From: Liolophura sinensis
Taxonomy: Eukaryota; Mollusca; Polyplacophora; Chitonida; Chitonidae
Direction: 5' to 3'
DNA length: 64,000 nt
Assembly: GCF_032854445.1 (NCBI RefSeq)
Contig: NC_088305.1
Location: forward strand, 26,374,628-26,438,627
Each line of letters starts with the position of its first letter. The first letter of the stretch is position 1. A program made the translations under genes and the position numbers. The notes under the pieces are model-generated. The model was not told the DNA's origin and did no database searches. It saw nothing but the letters and a program-made list of their open reading frames with translations. This document shows positions 11,110-21,815 of the stretch, one piece after another.

Positions 11110-11180
11110 GTCAAGCCGTCATATAAGTGAAATATTCTTGAGTAGGCCTACGGAGTAAAGTACCAATCTAATAAATACAT
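11110..11180 (+). mobile_element. tRNA-SINE family 1, 3' fragment
   Basis: Contains only the 'GTCATATAAGTGAAATATTC' end and an AATAAATA tail. Confidence 0.6.
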
Positions 11181-11532
11181 AACTATTAAATTTGTAATGT
11201 ACGGGCTGAAATTGGTAAGGAAAAGAAATGTACATAGGTCGTTCCTGCGTTAGTGGTACAGAACTAAATATCTTGGTTAACAGTTCTCATTTTTTTTATA
11301 TATACAGCTAGTGTATAAATAGTATTCAAACTTTCCACATTGCCGAAATGTGGCGTAGCCCTAACTAACCACTTTAGGGTACGCCTTTTCTGTTTCTGTT
11401 ATATGCATATATATATAGAAGCTTGAGCACTGAACCGATCAACATCTCTTATCTGGAAAACCAGCTGGAGGATTTCAGAAACTGTAAATCAGTGAAGCCT
11501 ATCAAGTGAAATGTAATTGAAATCTGACATAC

Positions 11533-11601
11533 CTGTATTAGTCGTGTGATCACAAATAACTGCAACACGAAAGACAGATCTGGAGAAGAAAACGTCGCCA
11601 T
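11533..11601 (-). CDS. Possible signal-peptide exon upstream of PPxY gene
   Basis: An ATG at 11601 opens 23 codons (MATFSSPDLSFVLQLFVITR) ending ATACAG|GTATGT in phase 0. It is hydrophobic enough for a signal peptide but contains an internal Arg, and the phase does not join the next visible exon. The sequence is also compatible with a donor on the plus strand (TTCAG|GTAAGG). Confidence 0.25.
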
Positions 11602-13109
11602 AGTTCAGGTAAGGCCTAGTCCAAGTCGTTGTTAGACGTTGTTGTTGTGACGTCTCGATCTTCAGTTAATGATCATTTTTCCTACCGTATTCCAGAATAA
11701 AGGCGTTGCATACCAAACTGATTCACTAAGATTTTGCAAATTCTGAAGCTGTGAATACAGTATTGGTCTGTCTTTCGTCTTCCAATATTTATGGATAATA
11801 GATATTTTATGTTACATACATTTTACCTCGTAAATATAAAAGCGTTTTTTGGAATTCTTGTCAAAGCATATGGGTATATTAAATAGTAGCCTACAATGTA
11901 TAACGAATGCCTGCTGGAAATCATGCCCAGTACAACGCAGAGGTAGACCTACAAGAGGCATGTACAAACAGACGACAATTTACACCTTATTTTGTTTGTA
12001 ATCTCACGATATCCGGTGACGTTGTGGTCAGTCGACCTTAGCGATAGTAAACGGTCCACCTGCCGGATTATGACTCGGTTATATGTTGCATGAGGACTCG
12101 TTCCAGTTGAAGTACACGTAATGTAGTAGAAGTCAACCGTGACCACTTGTCACGGACCGTTGACAGGAGTGGGCTAAACACCATAATAGAGACCAGGTTA
12201 GAAACAAAACCACTCTGGAAATAAGAACTGATCATTTCCGAAATTATAAGTTCTATATTTGAAATAAAAATGTTGAAACAAAACAAAGCCCTGTTTTTGA
12301 GAGATGTTTTTCGAAAGTTGGAAATTATTTTAAAAGGTGTTTTAAAAATGTTTATTTGAAATGTTGTCAGCAGGATTATTTCAAAACTGGTCAATGTTTC
12401 TTTCAAAAACAAAACTTTTCAAAAAATTTCAAACGTTACCATGTCCATACCCATGTCATGAAAAAGTTGTCCAGCTTGCGATCAAAATGCAGGTTTAAAA
12501 CATTTGTTAGCTAAAAACACCAAATTTTAATGCAAACATATTTATTAAACAAATGCAACATTCTCATTTATAACTCTCCATACAAAATTTTTTTTCAAAT
12601 GTCTTTTTCTCTTTAAGGAAATATCGGGAAAATTATAGAAGACCATATTTACGACTAATTTTTCACACTCTTTCATCTGAACTTGTACCGGTATTTTCTA
12701 TGTTTTCTCCACCTCTAAGTATACATGCTTCAGCCGTTACGTAAGTTATAGCCCACAGTAATGACTGCACGCTCTGACCGTTAGCTTATACCACATTTAC
12801 TGCTACTTCACAAACTGTAATATATGACATATTGCCAAGGTCTTTTGCGTAGTTGAACCAACACCCAACTAATTGTACCGCCTTAATAAGTGGCGTAATC
12901 TGTTTCGTTAATCAGATTGTATATCCACAGGTAACGGTGTTATAAACTTTGATTCTGTCCTTCCACTGACACGAAGTAAAGGCTACATACACGAATGAGG
13001 TCTACTGCAAGTGGTCAGTTTTATAATATTGTTACCTTGCAGGTGTCCGTCTCACTCATTCGCCTGGAACATACCTTGCGCTTTCCCAACATCATTAAAA
13101 ACTGTTGAC
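11602..13109. other. Intergenic with one old repeat fragment
   Basis: No gene is seen. The stretch 12540-12720 resembles sequence flanking the 9.4-kb foldback ('gaagaccatatt.acgactaatt'). The rest is AT-rich and featureless. Confidence 0.5.
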
Positions 13110-13300
13110 TGCTTCTCTTTCCAAGATTCCGTCCTATTTTCGTACTTCACATAGTTTATTAGTTCCTTGGCGGTCTGTGTTAGACATTCTTTTGGGAATT
13201 GACCTTGAAATTATTGACCTGGAACATCCATCTTGGTTAATGTCTGGTGTACGAATCTCTGTTTTAACGCATAGATTCACCTTTGTTTGATCGTCTGTGC
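13110..13300 (-). repeat. Dispersed repeat family R1, copy 2
   Basis: Inverted relative to the copies at 2930 and 19840. The shared core includes 'TTGACCTTGAAATTATTGACC' like sequence. Confidence 0.6.
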
Positions 13301-13436
13301 CCGTATACAACGTGTACGATGAATAGGGCGTTAACATTTTATTTTTGGTTTTATTTCAACAGCATGTGAAAACGAGAAACCGTATTTCGGGGTCTCGATC
13401 CCGGATCAAGTCATATCTGAGGTTTTAAGTTCCGTA

Positions 13437-13800
13437 TGTATGCTTGGGGTTTAACGTTGTATTTAACAAGTTTTCAGTCATATGACGACCAGGACTCGTT
13501 GGGTGTGTGTACATACACTGTGTATTCTTGTGGGAGGGCGATTCATTGCCGCAAAACTCGGCTGCCGCTACCGACGTATATTGGCGAAGACACCAGACAT
13601 GACATTACGCCCAGTAACGTTATGCTTCCGCCGGGCCAACCAGCACTCTTTCCTTCCTCTAACCTCTCAGTGAGGCAGCAACAAGCACCATTTTTAGTCT
13701 TTGGTCAGGTCCCTGGACTTAGAGACGGGCTTTCTAGTCATTAGGCCACCGAACCAGAAATCTTGGTACTACTTAGCTGGGCGCTAAGCATTAGAGAAAT
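13437..13800 (-). mobile_element. tRNA-SINE family 2, diverged
   Basis: Begins 'GCTTGGGGTTTAACGTTGTA', the complement of the family-2 3' end, and shares 'GAAGACACCAGACATGACA' with the 39899 copy. The 60 bp before it (13375-13436) look like a family-2 head in the opposite orientation, so two insertions may abut. Confidence 0.55.
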
Positions 13801-15706
13801 AATCCAAGTACACGTCGGCCTGGTAACCGTACAAGGTTACTGATGTCGTCAGCATGGCGTTACAGTGAGACAGCACTATAAATACGTAAGCAATGGGTCT
13901 GGTCTGCTACACGGACACACCGCCATGACACAACGGAAATATTTCTGAAAGCGAGGTCAAACCTCAATCAGTTACACAAACGGTGTGTATATTTTGAATA
14001 GGCTATGTCTGGAAATTAAAGCACTGTATAAATCGCTTATAAATGTCACATGGTGTCAAATTATTAACACAGCTGGGTATTGGATGTACACGAAATTGTA
14101 AGATGTCTCATCGTATATGAAATTATTACTGGAAACTAAAAAAGGCGGAAATGTTTACTTCATTGGAGTATATTCCGCAGTCTAGAGGACTGGATTGTGT
14201 TAGTCATTCCTTCCTATAAATCCCAACCAAAGAGTTTATACTTAATTAAAAATCTCCAAATAATTAAGCTTGCAGATATACCAGTCGCATTCACAAGAGA
14301 TCTGACATAGACGACATGAGAAGATAACTCTTTTCGCCACAAAAATGGAACGGCATTTTTTAGAGTCGCGAATCTAAAAACCCACAATCTTGTCTTCAAG
14401 GAACTCTTACAATTGCGCGTGGAACAAAAGTGATCGATATGTCAGGAAAGTAAAACGAATGAGATTTACATGCCGGAAGTAGTCCCAGTATGGCGGCCAG
14501 TAGTTTGACAAGGACGACACAATTGATCGTTGTTTGCACGTGATCTTACCTCTTCAAGAAGTCCGGTTGAAGCAAAATGGATCGTCTGTATCTAAATACT
14601 GCTAACAGAAAGTAGAATTAGTTCCATTTTTGGTATGTGGAATTAATGCCATTAGATAGCGTATAGGCTACATGCAATACATTCATAAAGAGTTCCGTCC
14701 AATAACCTAATAATAATAGAAACAGCTGCGTATATTTTACCGATCCCATTCTTTTAAGCCTCATATTTTGGTATGTAAGAGCTGTGTTCGCTTCACAAAG
14801 ACAAATCCAACAACAGACGACGGTAAATTGATGTACAATCGACTCTTTTTAGATACTATATGGTTTGTGTCCGAATGACCGTAGTTTTATGTTTGTATCT
14901 GATAAATGCATGGGACGTTTCTGAAATATCCTGAAGGTGATTGATGGACAGTGGGTTATATATGTAAATTCTTGTACTGGAATCAGGCGGTCGTATGCCA
15001 ATTGCCGTGTGGGTCAGTTATAAGTCTACGATGTATGTTTCTGTGGAGTGGTCCTGCTGAATGTATTATAGCACATATAAAAACATAGACGTTTTGAATG
15101 GTTATGTCCAAGCTTTCTCTAACTTCTTATTCCATTTTCAAGGCAGAATATGGATATGAAAGGCCTTGAATGCACACCGTCTTATCGTTATTTGTCCAAG
15201 TGAGGTCAGTGTTTTGTTTCCTTCAAATACAGTGAAGATAGATATATTTCTTCAACAGCCTTTGCTGAATACGGGGTATTTAAAGCTAGAAAATTATTAA
15301 CACCTTCTGTTAAATAAAAAAAGATGGAACTTGATAGAGAATGCTTTTTAATGACTTCCACACATAGTCGTATTCGTACAAAATGCCAAAAGGGGTCACA
15401 ATTTTTATCTATTGGAATACTAATACACAGTTGATAAACAAATTTTACTTAGATGTCACTGTAATGGGAGATACTGTAAACCCAGATGCAGCTGAACTTA
15501 GCAACTTTTAACGTTGCCTCTAATGTTAGTGAAGCATTATCTTGTGTTCAACCCGAAACGCTATGGTGCTAGGGGAGGTGTGTAATTTGTTACTTGCTTG
15601 CGATATATGGATTGCATAAAGAAATATTTTCTTTACAGGATCAAGCCATGTTGGACATACGTACAATTATTCTGTAAATATATCTAATTGGAAAATAAAT
15701 ATCAAA
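13801..15706. other. Intergenic, one promoter-like patch
   Basis: No coding exon is recognised. At 14471-14500 an ETS-type CCGGAAGT lies next to a TATGGCGGCC element (YY1-like). On the minus strand AGAG|GTAAGA at 14550 could be a donor of a non-coding first exon. Nothing ties these to a gene. Confidence 0.4.
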
Positions 15707-15708
15707 AC

Positions 15709-15960
15709 GGAGACCTCAATGGCTTAGCTGGTTAGCATGCCAGCGCTGCGCAATGACCCAAGAACCTCTCACCAATGCAGCTGCTGTTCCAGCTCATGCC
15801 GGCTTCCTCTCTGGCTATACATGAGAAGTTTTGCCAGTGACCTTCGGATGGTCGTGGGTTTTTTCCAGGTTGCGCGGTTTCCTTCCACCATAATGCTGGC
15901 CGCCGTCGTAAAAGTGAAATAATTTTGAGTACAGCGTAAAACACCAATCAAATAAATAAA
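15709..15960 (+). mobile_element. tRNA-SINE family 1, full length with target-site duplication
   Basis: Best complete copy of the main family. The tRNA-like 5' head contains 'TGGCTTAGCTGGTTAGCATG' (A-box region), followed by a 'ctcatgccggcttcctct' region and a body with 'GGATGGTCGTGGGTTTT'. The conserved 3' end is 'GCTGGCCGCCGTCGTAAAAG', then 'GTAAAACACCAATCAAATAA' and an (AAAT)n tail. The motif 'tatcaaaacgg' before the element recurs as 'tatcaaagcgg' after it, a credible target-site duplication from reverse-transcriptase-mediated insertion. Confidence 0.85.
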
Positions 15961-16491
15961 TATCAAAGCGGCTTGGCATATATAAGTGTATATATAATAG
16001 ACGTGCATAACTTCACAGTGTCGCTGACCACAATATGGCTGTAATTTTGCTAAGGTGTCGTTATTCTTTTATTAGGGGCTTATTGATCGAGGGCCTGACT
16101 GTCGCAGCGACCAGCTTCAGACACCGAGGACTTTATTGACCAATATATGTGAACCTCTCATTCTTTGATTAATTTTCGACTATACAACTCAATAAAGTCA
16201 CAGGGGTATTGATTGATAAGAATTTGGCCAAGCTAAAATGGGTACATGAGCGCTCACCGAATGTCAGCCATATTCACCCAATGTTTACCGAACAACTTTG
16301 AAAAAATATTAAAATTTGGCTTTCGCCAGATGGTAATCTTTGTGTCAACAACATTTCCTTTCACGAAGACAAAGAGTTTATATCTCCCTGACAAAAAACA
16401 TTTGTTGGACGGAAAAGCTTATCATTCAGCGCACGTGAATTATATAGCCTGGGTCCACCTTATGATCAGTTTTATTAAGGTCAAAGTTTGG

Positions 16492-16500
16492 AATAAAAAG
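16492..16500 (+). promoter_or_regulatory. Diverged TATA-like element of secreted precursor gene A
   Basis: AATAAAAAG lies 76 bp before the start codon and aligns with TATAAAAAT at the same distance in the paralogue at 23473-23481. Confidence 0.4.
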
Positions 16501-16575
16501 TCCACATCTTCGGGAATTCTTCCATTCCCTGCTGACAGATTCCACCTGACGGTACCCTGTACACTCCCTGCAAGG

Positions 16576-16933
16576 ATGAAACTCTCACCTCTCCTATTCC
16601 TGGCTGCCATTTTGCTGTGTGTTCATCTCAACGAAGGTCGACTTGTTCTGAGAGTCTCGAGCATCCTCCGGTCGTCAAGTGGAGGCACGAATTGGGCAGA
16701 TAAGCTACAGAAATGGATGGAAGCACGACGTCAACTCGCCAAGGAGAACAACGCCTTGGCGGAGACCACCGGAGATGAGGATGCCAAAGATCCCGCGGAA
16801 AATGAGGACGAACTGCCGCAAAACGTCGATGTCGAAGATGATGTCGATGACCACGAAGAAGACGACATGGAAACCCGACGCCGGAAGTGGCTGGTTTACG
16901 CTCGTCTGAGAGGGAGCAACAGTTTTTCGTCAA
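16576..16933 (+). CDS. Precursor A exon 1
   Basis: 358 bp encoding signal peptide, pro-region, RRRK and WLVYARLRG. It ends TCAA|GTATAG in phase 1. Length and phase equal those of exon 1 in the paralogue at 23044-23401. Confidence 0.8.
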
Positions 16934-17917
16934 GTATAGTCAACCATTTTATGTCCAGTGAATAACGTAGATTTGTTTTAGAGTTTACTGCCAAAGTTGT
17001 CTGTTAGGCACTAGCAAAATCACGAGTTCGAATATCGCATCCATTATGATTAATGTTTTTTTCTTTCTTAATTTACTGTAGGACTGCTATCTGCTCTCCT
17101 GAAGAAAGCAAAAACGCACGCGAAGATTCTGTTGGAGAAAATCCGGGAAAAATATGGTAAAGAGCACATGGTGGAAGAAACTAGTAAGTCTGCATTCTCT
17201 GTTATCACACAACAACCATAAACGCGATTCCTTCGACCACAAAGCGGAACTCATGCGTCAGTTCGATAATATGCTAAACAGCTTACTGATTCAATGTTGC
17301 ATGATTACGTGTTTTGTCCATCAAGTAACACGATTCAATACAAAAATGTGTAATTCAGGAGAGGATTGAAATTAAATCCAAGCAGCTCTTATTTGTATTT
17401 AATGAAAATGAAAAGTAAAAAAAAAAAATTCGGTTTCACACGTTATTTATATGGTTCATAATGACCACCGTAGAATTGAAACTTTTGATCCTACATAAAA
17501 ATCTAAAAACAGTAGATGTAGGTCACGAGTGTAGTACACGTTAATGGGGGTCTTCCTGCGGACGCCTACTGTCTTCCTTACACTTTAACACTGGATTACA
17601 TTTATGGACTTTCGCGAAAACTTTGCGACGCAATTTGGGTTCCGCAACGTCAGCTGCATCAAAATATCTTGGCATGAAAGTGTCTTATGAATAAATCAGT
17701 TAGGTTTTATTCCAACTGTCCTGGTAAATGTTTAAATAGTAGTGTTTTGACACCCCTGGCATCATGTTTTGACACCCCTAGTATCATGTCATCACTTATG
17801 CCTTTTTGTCAAACTACACCCAAACTTCTCTGAGAGTTTGGCTGCACCTAATGTCAGCTTACTTCGTTTTTACCCCCAACAGCGCCCAGAATGACAACTG
17901 AGGATGAAATTCCATAA
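16576..17917 (+). CDS. Secreted precursor A: acidic pro-region plus cationic helix (three exons)
   Basis: Exons are 16576-16933, 17082-17183 and 17883-17917 (TAA). Introns fall in phase 1, and the total is 164 residues. The order is: signal peptide of about 21 residues (MKLSPLLFLAAILLCVHLNEG); a helical KLQKWMEARRQ segment; an Asp/Glu-rich pro-region (GDEDAKDPAENEDELPQNVD); a tetrabasic RRRK; then WLVYARLRG; and in exon 2 the cationic amphipathic LLSALLKKAKTHAKILLEKI. The arrangement matches precursors of helical antimicrobial or lytic peptides, where an acidic pro-region masks a cationic peptide released at a basic site. That role is inferred from layout only; the family is not one I recognise. 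An open frame extends upstream to 16246, but the paralogue and signal peptide fix the start at 16576. A neuropeptide precursor is an alternative. Confidence 0.75.
17082..17183 (+). CDS. Precursor A exon 2, cationic helix
   Basis: 102 bp between TTTACTGTAG and ACTA|GTAAGT, phase 1 at both ends. It encodes LLSALLKKAKTHAK, a Lys-rich amphipathic helix, continuing to KEHMVEET. An alternative donor TATG|GTAAAG at 17157 keeps the same phase but is weaker. Confidence 0.7.
17883..17917 (+). CDS. Precursor A exon 3 (terminal)
   Basis: 35 bp after the pyrimidine tract TTTTTACCCCCAACAG, encoding PRMTTEDEIP and then TAA. The phase agrees with exon 2. Short, so moderately certain. Confidence 0.55.
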
Positions 17918-18123
17918 GGAATACCCCGGAGACCACGTGACACGAAACGTGAAGCGAATGAAATTGACCGCTACATTGTCAAACATTTGACCCTTTTTTG
18001 CATAGAGAGAGCTTGTGCGTTTAATAATACAATTCATGTTACAAAAGCACTGATTGTGTCGGTGTGATATCGTATTTATTGTCTATTTAATGATATTTTA
18101 TTATTAGGCCTATATGTATAAGA

Positions 18124-18129
18124 AATAAA
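18124..18129 (+). promoter_or_regulatory. Candidate polyadenylation signal of precursor A
   Basis: AATAAA 207 bp after the stop codon. Confidence 0.45.
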
Positions 18130-18419
18130 GATTTGGCTGTTACGCCGTGCTCAGTAATATTTGGTTTTAGGTGCGTTCGCACTGTTCGATTTGTGGAATA
18201 CCACAAATCATGTGACATCGATTGTGTCCTATTCAGTGTCTACCAGTCGATAAGACGGGTTGCACAATGCATGTGAACGCGGCTTAATTCGATGACGATC
18301 ACGTTTATTCTTACACGTCACCACTGTACCTAGACTTAACCACCGAGTTTCGACTGATATCTGACAAACCTTTTGACTAGAAAGAGCTGTATGACCAAGG
18401 GCCGATCGGTCTATATAAT

Positions 18420-18665
18420 TTATTTATCTATATATTCATTTATTTATCTGACGCCGTTTTATTTATCAGTTGTTTAATGCCGTATTGAAGGCTCTTTCTC
18501 TTATACGACGGCTGCCAGTTTTATGGGTGGAGGGAAGCGAGGTTCTCGCAATAAACCACACTCTTTGCTGGGCGCCTGACAAGCCTCGTGCCTTAAACCC
18601 ACGTGCGGCCAAAACTACGTTAGATGGATTCGAACACGCGACCTCAGTGGCCTGGGCCTGATATA
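18420..18665 (-). mobile_element. tRNA-SINE family 1, old copy
   Basis: Strongly diverged: 'CTTATACGACGGCTGCCAG' and (ATTT)n remain recognisable. Confidence 0.55.
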
Positions 18666-19020
18666 GTTTCAGCCAGCCTGAGCTAGCGAAGTCCGGTGTT
18701 TAAAGCAAAGCATTAACTGTTTTAATCAGCGATTGCCGTGATGTTTTGGTGGGTGGTTATTTTGTAGGGTAAGGGGCCAATGTGACATGCCCATGTGCGC
18801 TTGATGAAAGCAATGTTTTCTCACTGATCGTCTGCTTGGTTTCTATCAGCTATATGCGAAAGGATCACCATTGTCTTGTTCGTGTGAACGAACATTTTCC
18901 AGAAGAGCGACGATAGTATGCTAGTTAGCACATGGCCGCACGTAACCGATAGAATACGGCCTGTATTTTTAATTTATCTCAGTTAGAGTTTTATTCTAAC
19001 TGTTCATGGTTTTATATGCC

Positions 19021-19290
19021 TACTCTCAAAAAAATAATAATAATCTGTTAAATTGAACAGAAAAATCGGTTATCTGAGTGATGCAAGAATGTATTCTATT
19101 ATTGTAGCAGATTGTTCTGTTAAATATAACACACATATTGTGTTAATTCAACATAACGATTCTATTAAGCTATCAGTATATTATGTTGAATATGACAAAA
19201 CAATGTGTTATAATAATAATAGAATACATTCGAGCATCACTCAGACAACAGACTTTTTGTTAAATATAACAGATTAATTTTTTGAGTGTA
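19021..19290. mobile_element. Palindromic MITE, copy 1
   Basis: A 270-bp foldback with ends TACTCTCAAAAAA and TTTTTTGAGTGTA. The left half is roughly the reverse complement of the right half: the shared arm includes 'GAGTGATGCAAGAATGTATT' on the left and its complement on the right. Same family as 36964-37220 and 61934-62195. Confidence 0.85.
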
Positions 19291-19839
19291 CCATCTTTCT
19301 CGTGCATTATACGACTCGGATAGATCGAACAATATGTTGGCGGAGCACTTACAGATGTTTGATATACAAAGCAACACGCTTTGCTTCATACCAATGACGT
19401 CGGGAAATTTTGAATTCTGAAAATTTATTTGATTTCGCGATTGAGACTGTTTATATGTTACATAGAAACAGAAAGACGAATTCGCAAAGGTGACCTCACA
19501 GTTACCCAATCAAAATTACATGAGATCATCACCTAGGAGCACGAAGTGTTATTGTATCTTATCAGCTGTGCCGCTACCAGGCTGCCTGCAAAGTTACCTC
19601 ACAAAGCGAAACAGTTCGTGGTTATGCGAGGCTAGATGCGTTCAAACAACTTTTTATCACAATTGATAGCATAAAGTTACATCCTTCAAGGGACGATTCC
19701 ACAATATGAACGTGAGTTTAGACTAAAAATAAATTTCCTCTGTTTGGAATTCCAAAGGTACACAAACTCTGTTGGATTTCTTTCCTTCTTTGTACAAGAA
19801 GTGCATAAGTTGTCTCACAATTTGTGGCCGTTTGAGAAG

Positions 19840-19985
19840 TCTGACATTCATTTAGCAGCCGTCAACCAATATGAACGCTCTGGCTCAATAATCGTAAGGG
19901 CAATTCCCAAAACGATGTTTAACGCAAACTAACAAAGACCTAAGAAAGTATATAAAGAACGAAAATAGGAGGGATTCATGTAAAG
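19840..19985 (+). repeat. Dispersed repeat family R1, copy 3
   Basis: Direct copy of the 2930-3110 sequence. The shared part runs 'CAATAATCGTAAGGGCAA' to 'AAGAAAGTATATAAAGAACG'. Confidence 0.6.
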
Positions 19986-20185
19986 AGAAGAAGGCACAAG
20001 TTAAGTTCTAGGCGAATGATTGAAATCAGTATTCAAATCATCTACCATCCAGATTGAACAAGCCGCGCTTTATATGGCACAGCAAACATTCACCCCCCCC
20101 CCAAAAAGATAAATAAAGATAAATAAAAGATGAAGATAAATAATGGATTTGGGGACAGCTTTGCCTGGCTTTTTGGACAGCATTC

Positions 20186-20330
20186 GTTGGCTTTCTCTGC
20201 AGTCATGCGTGGGGAAGTCAGATCAGCAGCCTGCAAGTGGTCGTGGGTTTCCCTACACCATAATGTTGGCCGCCGTCGTATAAGTGAAATATTCTTGAAT
20301 ACTACGTATAACGCCAATCAAATGCATATT
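20186..20330 (+). mobile_element. tRNA-SINE family 1, 5'-truncated
   Basis: 3' half present, with 'ATGTTGGCCGCCGTCGTATA' and the 'CGCCAATCAAATGCATA' tail. Confidence 0.7.
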
Positions 20331-20454
20331 TAAGGAAACTGCTTGGCGCCCATTTTGTCTGACCGTTGTACGAATTCGTCAGTTCCTAGACATGTACGTC
20401 TGAAACTTTGGACGTTGTCATTTATATTTGGAGGCATTATTAACAGCTTTATTT

Positions 20455-20765
20455 GTAAGTCGCTCGGACCTGGGATAAAACTCGGGTCAGGTCATACCAA
20501 AGACTTGTAATGGTACTTGTTGCTGCTTCGCCTGGCGCTCAGCACTGAGATGTTACATGAAGAAAGCAAGACTGGTTGGTCCGGTGTCAGTATAATGTGA
20601 CTGGGTGGGGTGTCTTCAGCATGATACTTCAGTTACGGCAGCACTGGCAGCATGGACTCATCCTGCCATCAGACGACACAGTATATGTAAACACACCTAA
20701 AGTCTCGTCGTCGTCATAAGACTGAAAGATCGATACGTAGGACGTAAAACCTCAAGCATATATAC
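20455..20765 (+). mobile_element. tRNA-SINE family 2
   Basis: Shares the layout of the 3955 copy: 'GCTTCGCCTGGCGCTCAGCA', 'GTCAGTATAATGTGACTGGG', 'GTCGTCATAAGACTGAAAGA' and the 'GACGTAAAACCTCAAGC' end. Confidence 0.6.
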
Positions 20766-21400
20766 AAAGAGAATTGAACTGAAGGAGGGAAATTGAGTAT
20801 AAGTCGACATCCACTTTATTGCAGGATCTCTCCGCTGTTTTAAATTTGGCCTTGCTTCCCTTAACTTTCAGACGAAATACAGACGCACCTTAATTGCTCT
20901 GGGTTTGTTTTATTATATCTGTCTCAAAATTGATTTTACAGGTACATAATAAAGTCAGATTTTCAAATCGATCTGGCTCATGTGATTGGCTCCATGCACT
21001 CTCGTGGTTTGTGTCACGTGATTCTCGGGCTTCTCGGGCTTCTCGGCACTACATAATTTGTCCCTCGGTGGTCATAACTGAGGCTGTGGAAATAAAGAAA
21101 TGAAAATTTAACACGGATTATATGTCATAAAATGTTGTACGTGCTTGGATTCTTGGACTCATTTTCTTTATCATTAAAGCCGTTTTTTCAGTTATTCTTT
21201 TCGTTGTTGCTGTTGTTATCTGACAGAAAATTCCGATATATTATGTAATAAATAACTGTATATTATAATAATTAGTCATAGTTACTTAAAAATCGTCGTT
21301 ATTATCAGACACATCGCATTATTATTCCCAACTATTATTATAAGCAAGCAACAGACAAATACATATTGATAAATATTGTTAGTATTACTGTTATTGGTAT

Positions 21401-21545
21401 TACGTGGGAAGGTCTGGCAGCAATCTGCGGATGGACGTGAGTTTTCACCGGGCGCTGCCTGGTTTCCTCCCACCACAATGCTGGTCGCCGTCGTATAAGT
21501 GAAATATTCTTGAGTACGGCGTAAAACACCAATAAAATAAATATA
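21401..21545 (+). mobile_element. tRNA-SINE family 1, 5'-truncated
   Basis: Well-preserved 3' half from 'TACGTGGGAAGGTCTGGCAG' to the AATAAATA tail. It lies just downstream of precursor gene B. Confidence 0.75.
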
Positions 21546-21765
21546 ATAAATATTATTGGTATAGCTTTTGTCATTATTCTCAACATCGTTATAATATGTA
21601 TAATAATAATTATCAGTATGCTTGAATAATAATGTGATAGACGTCCCAAGGCGCTTTCTTACACGTACATAGAATGTATGTACTATATACGTATATAGAA
21701 CAGTTTATGAAGAAAGACCACCAAACAGTGCCCAAGAACATTGTTCATTTCCATTTTTAGCAACT

Positions 21766-21815
21766 TTAATTCCTTATCCTTTTTTTTCTGATCTTTGCTA
21801 TAAAATACATTTTAA
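21766..21815 (-). CDS. Precursor B exon 3 (tentative)
   Basis: Acceptor TATCTTTATTTTAG, followed by VKMYFIAKIRKKRIRN and TAA in the phase required by exon 2. A second in-frame AG 18 bp further would give a shorter exon. Confidence 0.45.

Noticed and set aside
14460-14620. Promoter with first non-coding exon on the minus strand (donor AGAG|GTAAGA at 14550)
   Set aside because: ETS and YY1-like motifs and one donor are not enough without a transcript; kept only as a note in the intergenic entry.
16246-16575. In-frame upstream extension of precursor A
   Set aside because: The paralogue has no counterpart, and the signal peptide begins at 16576.
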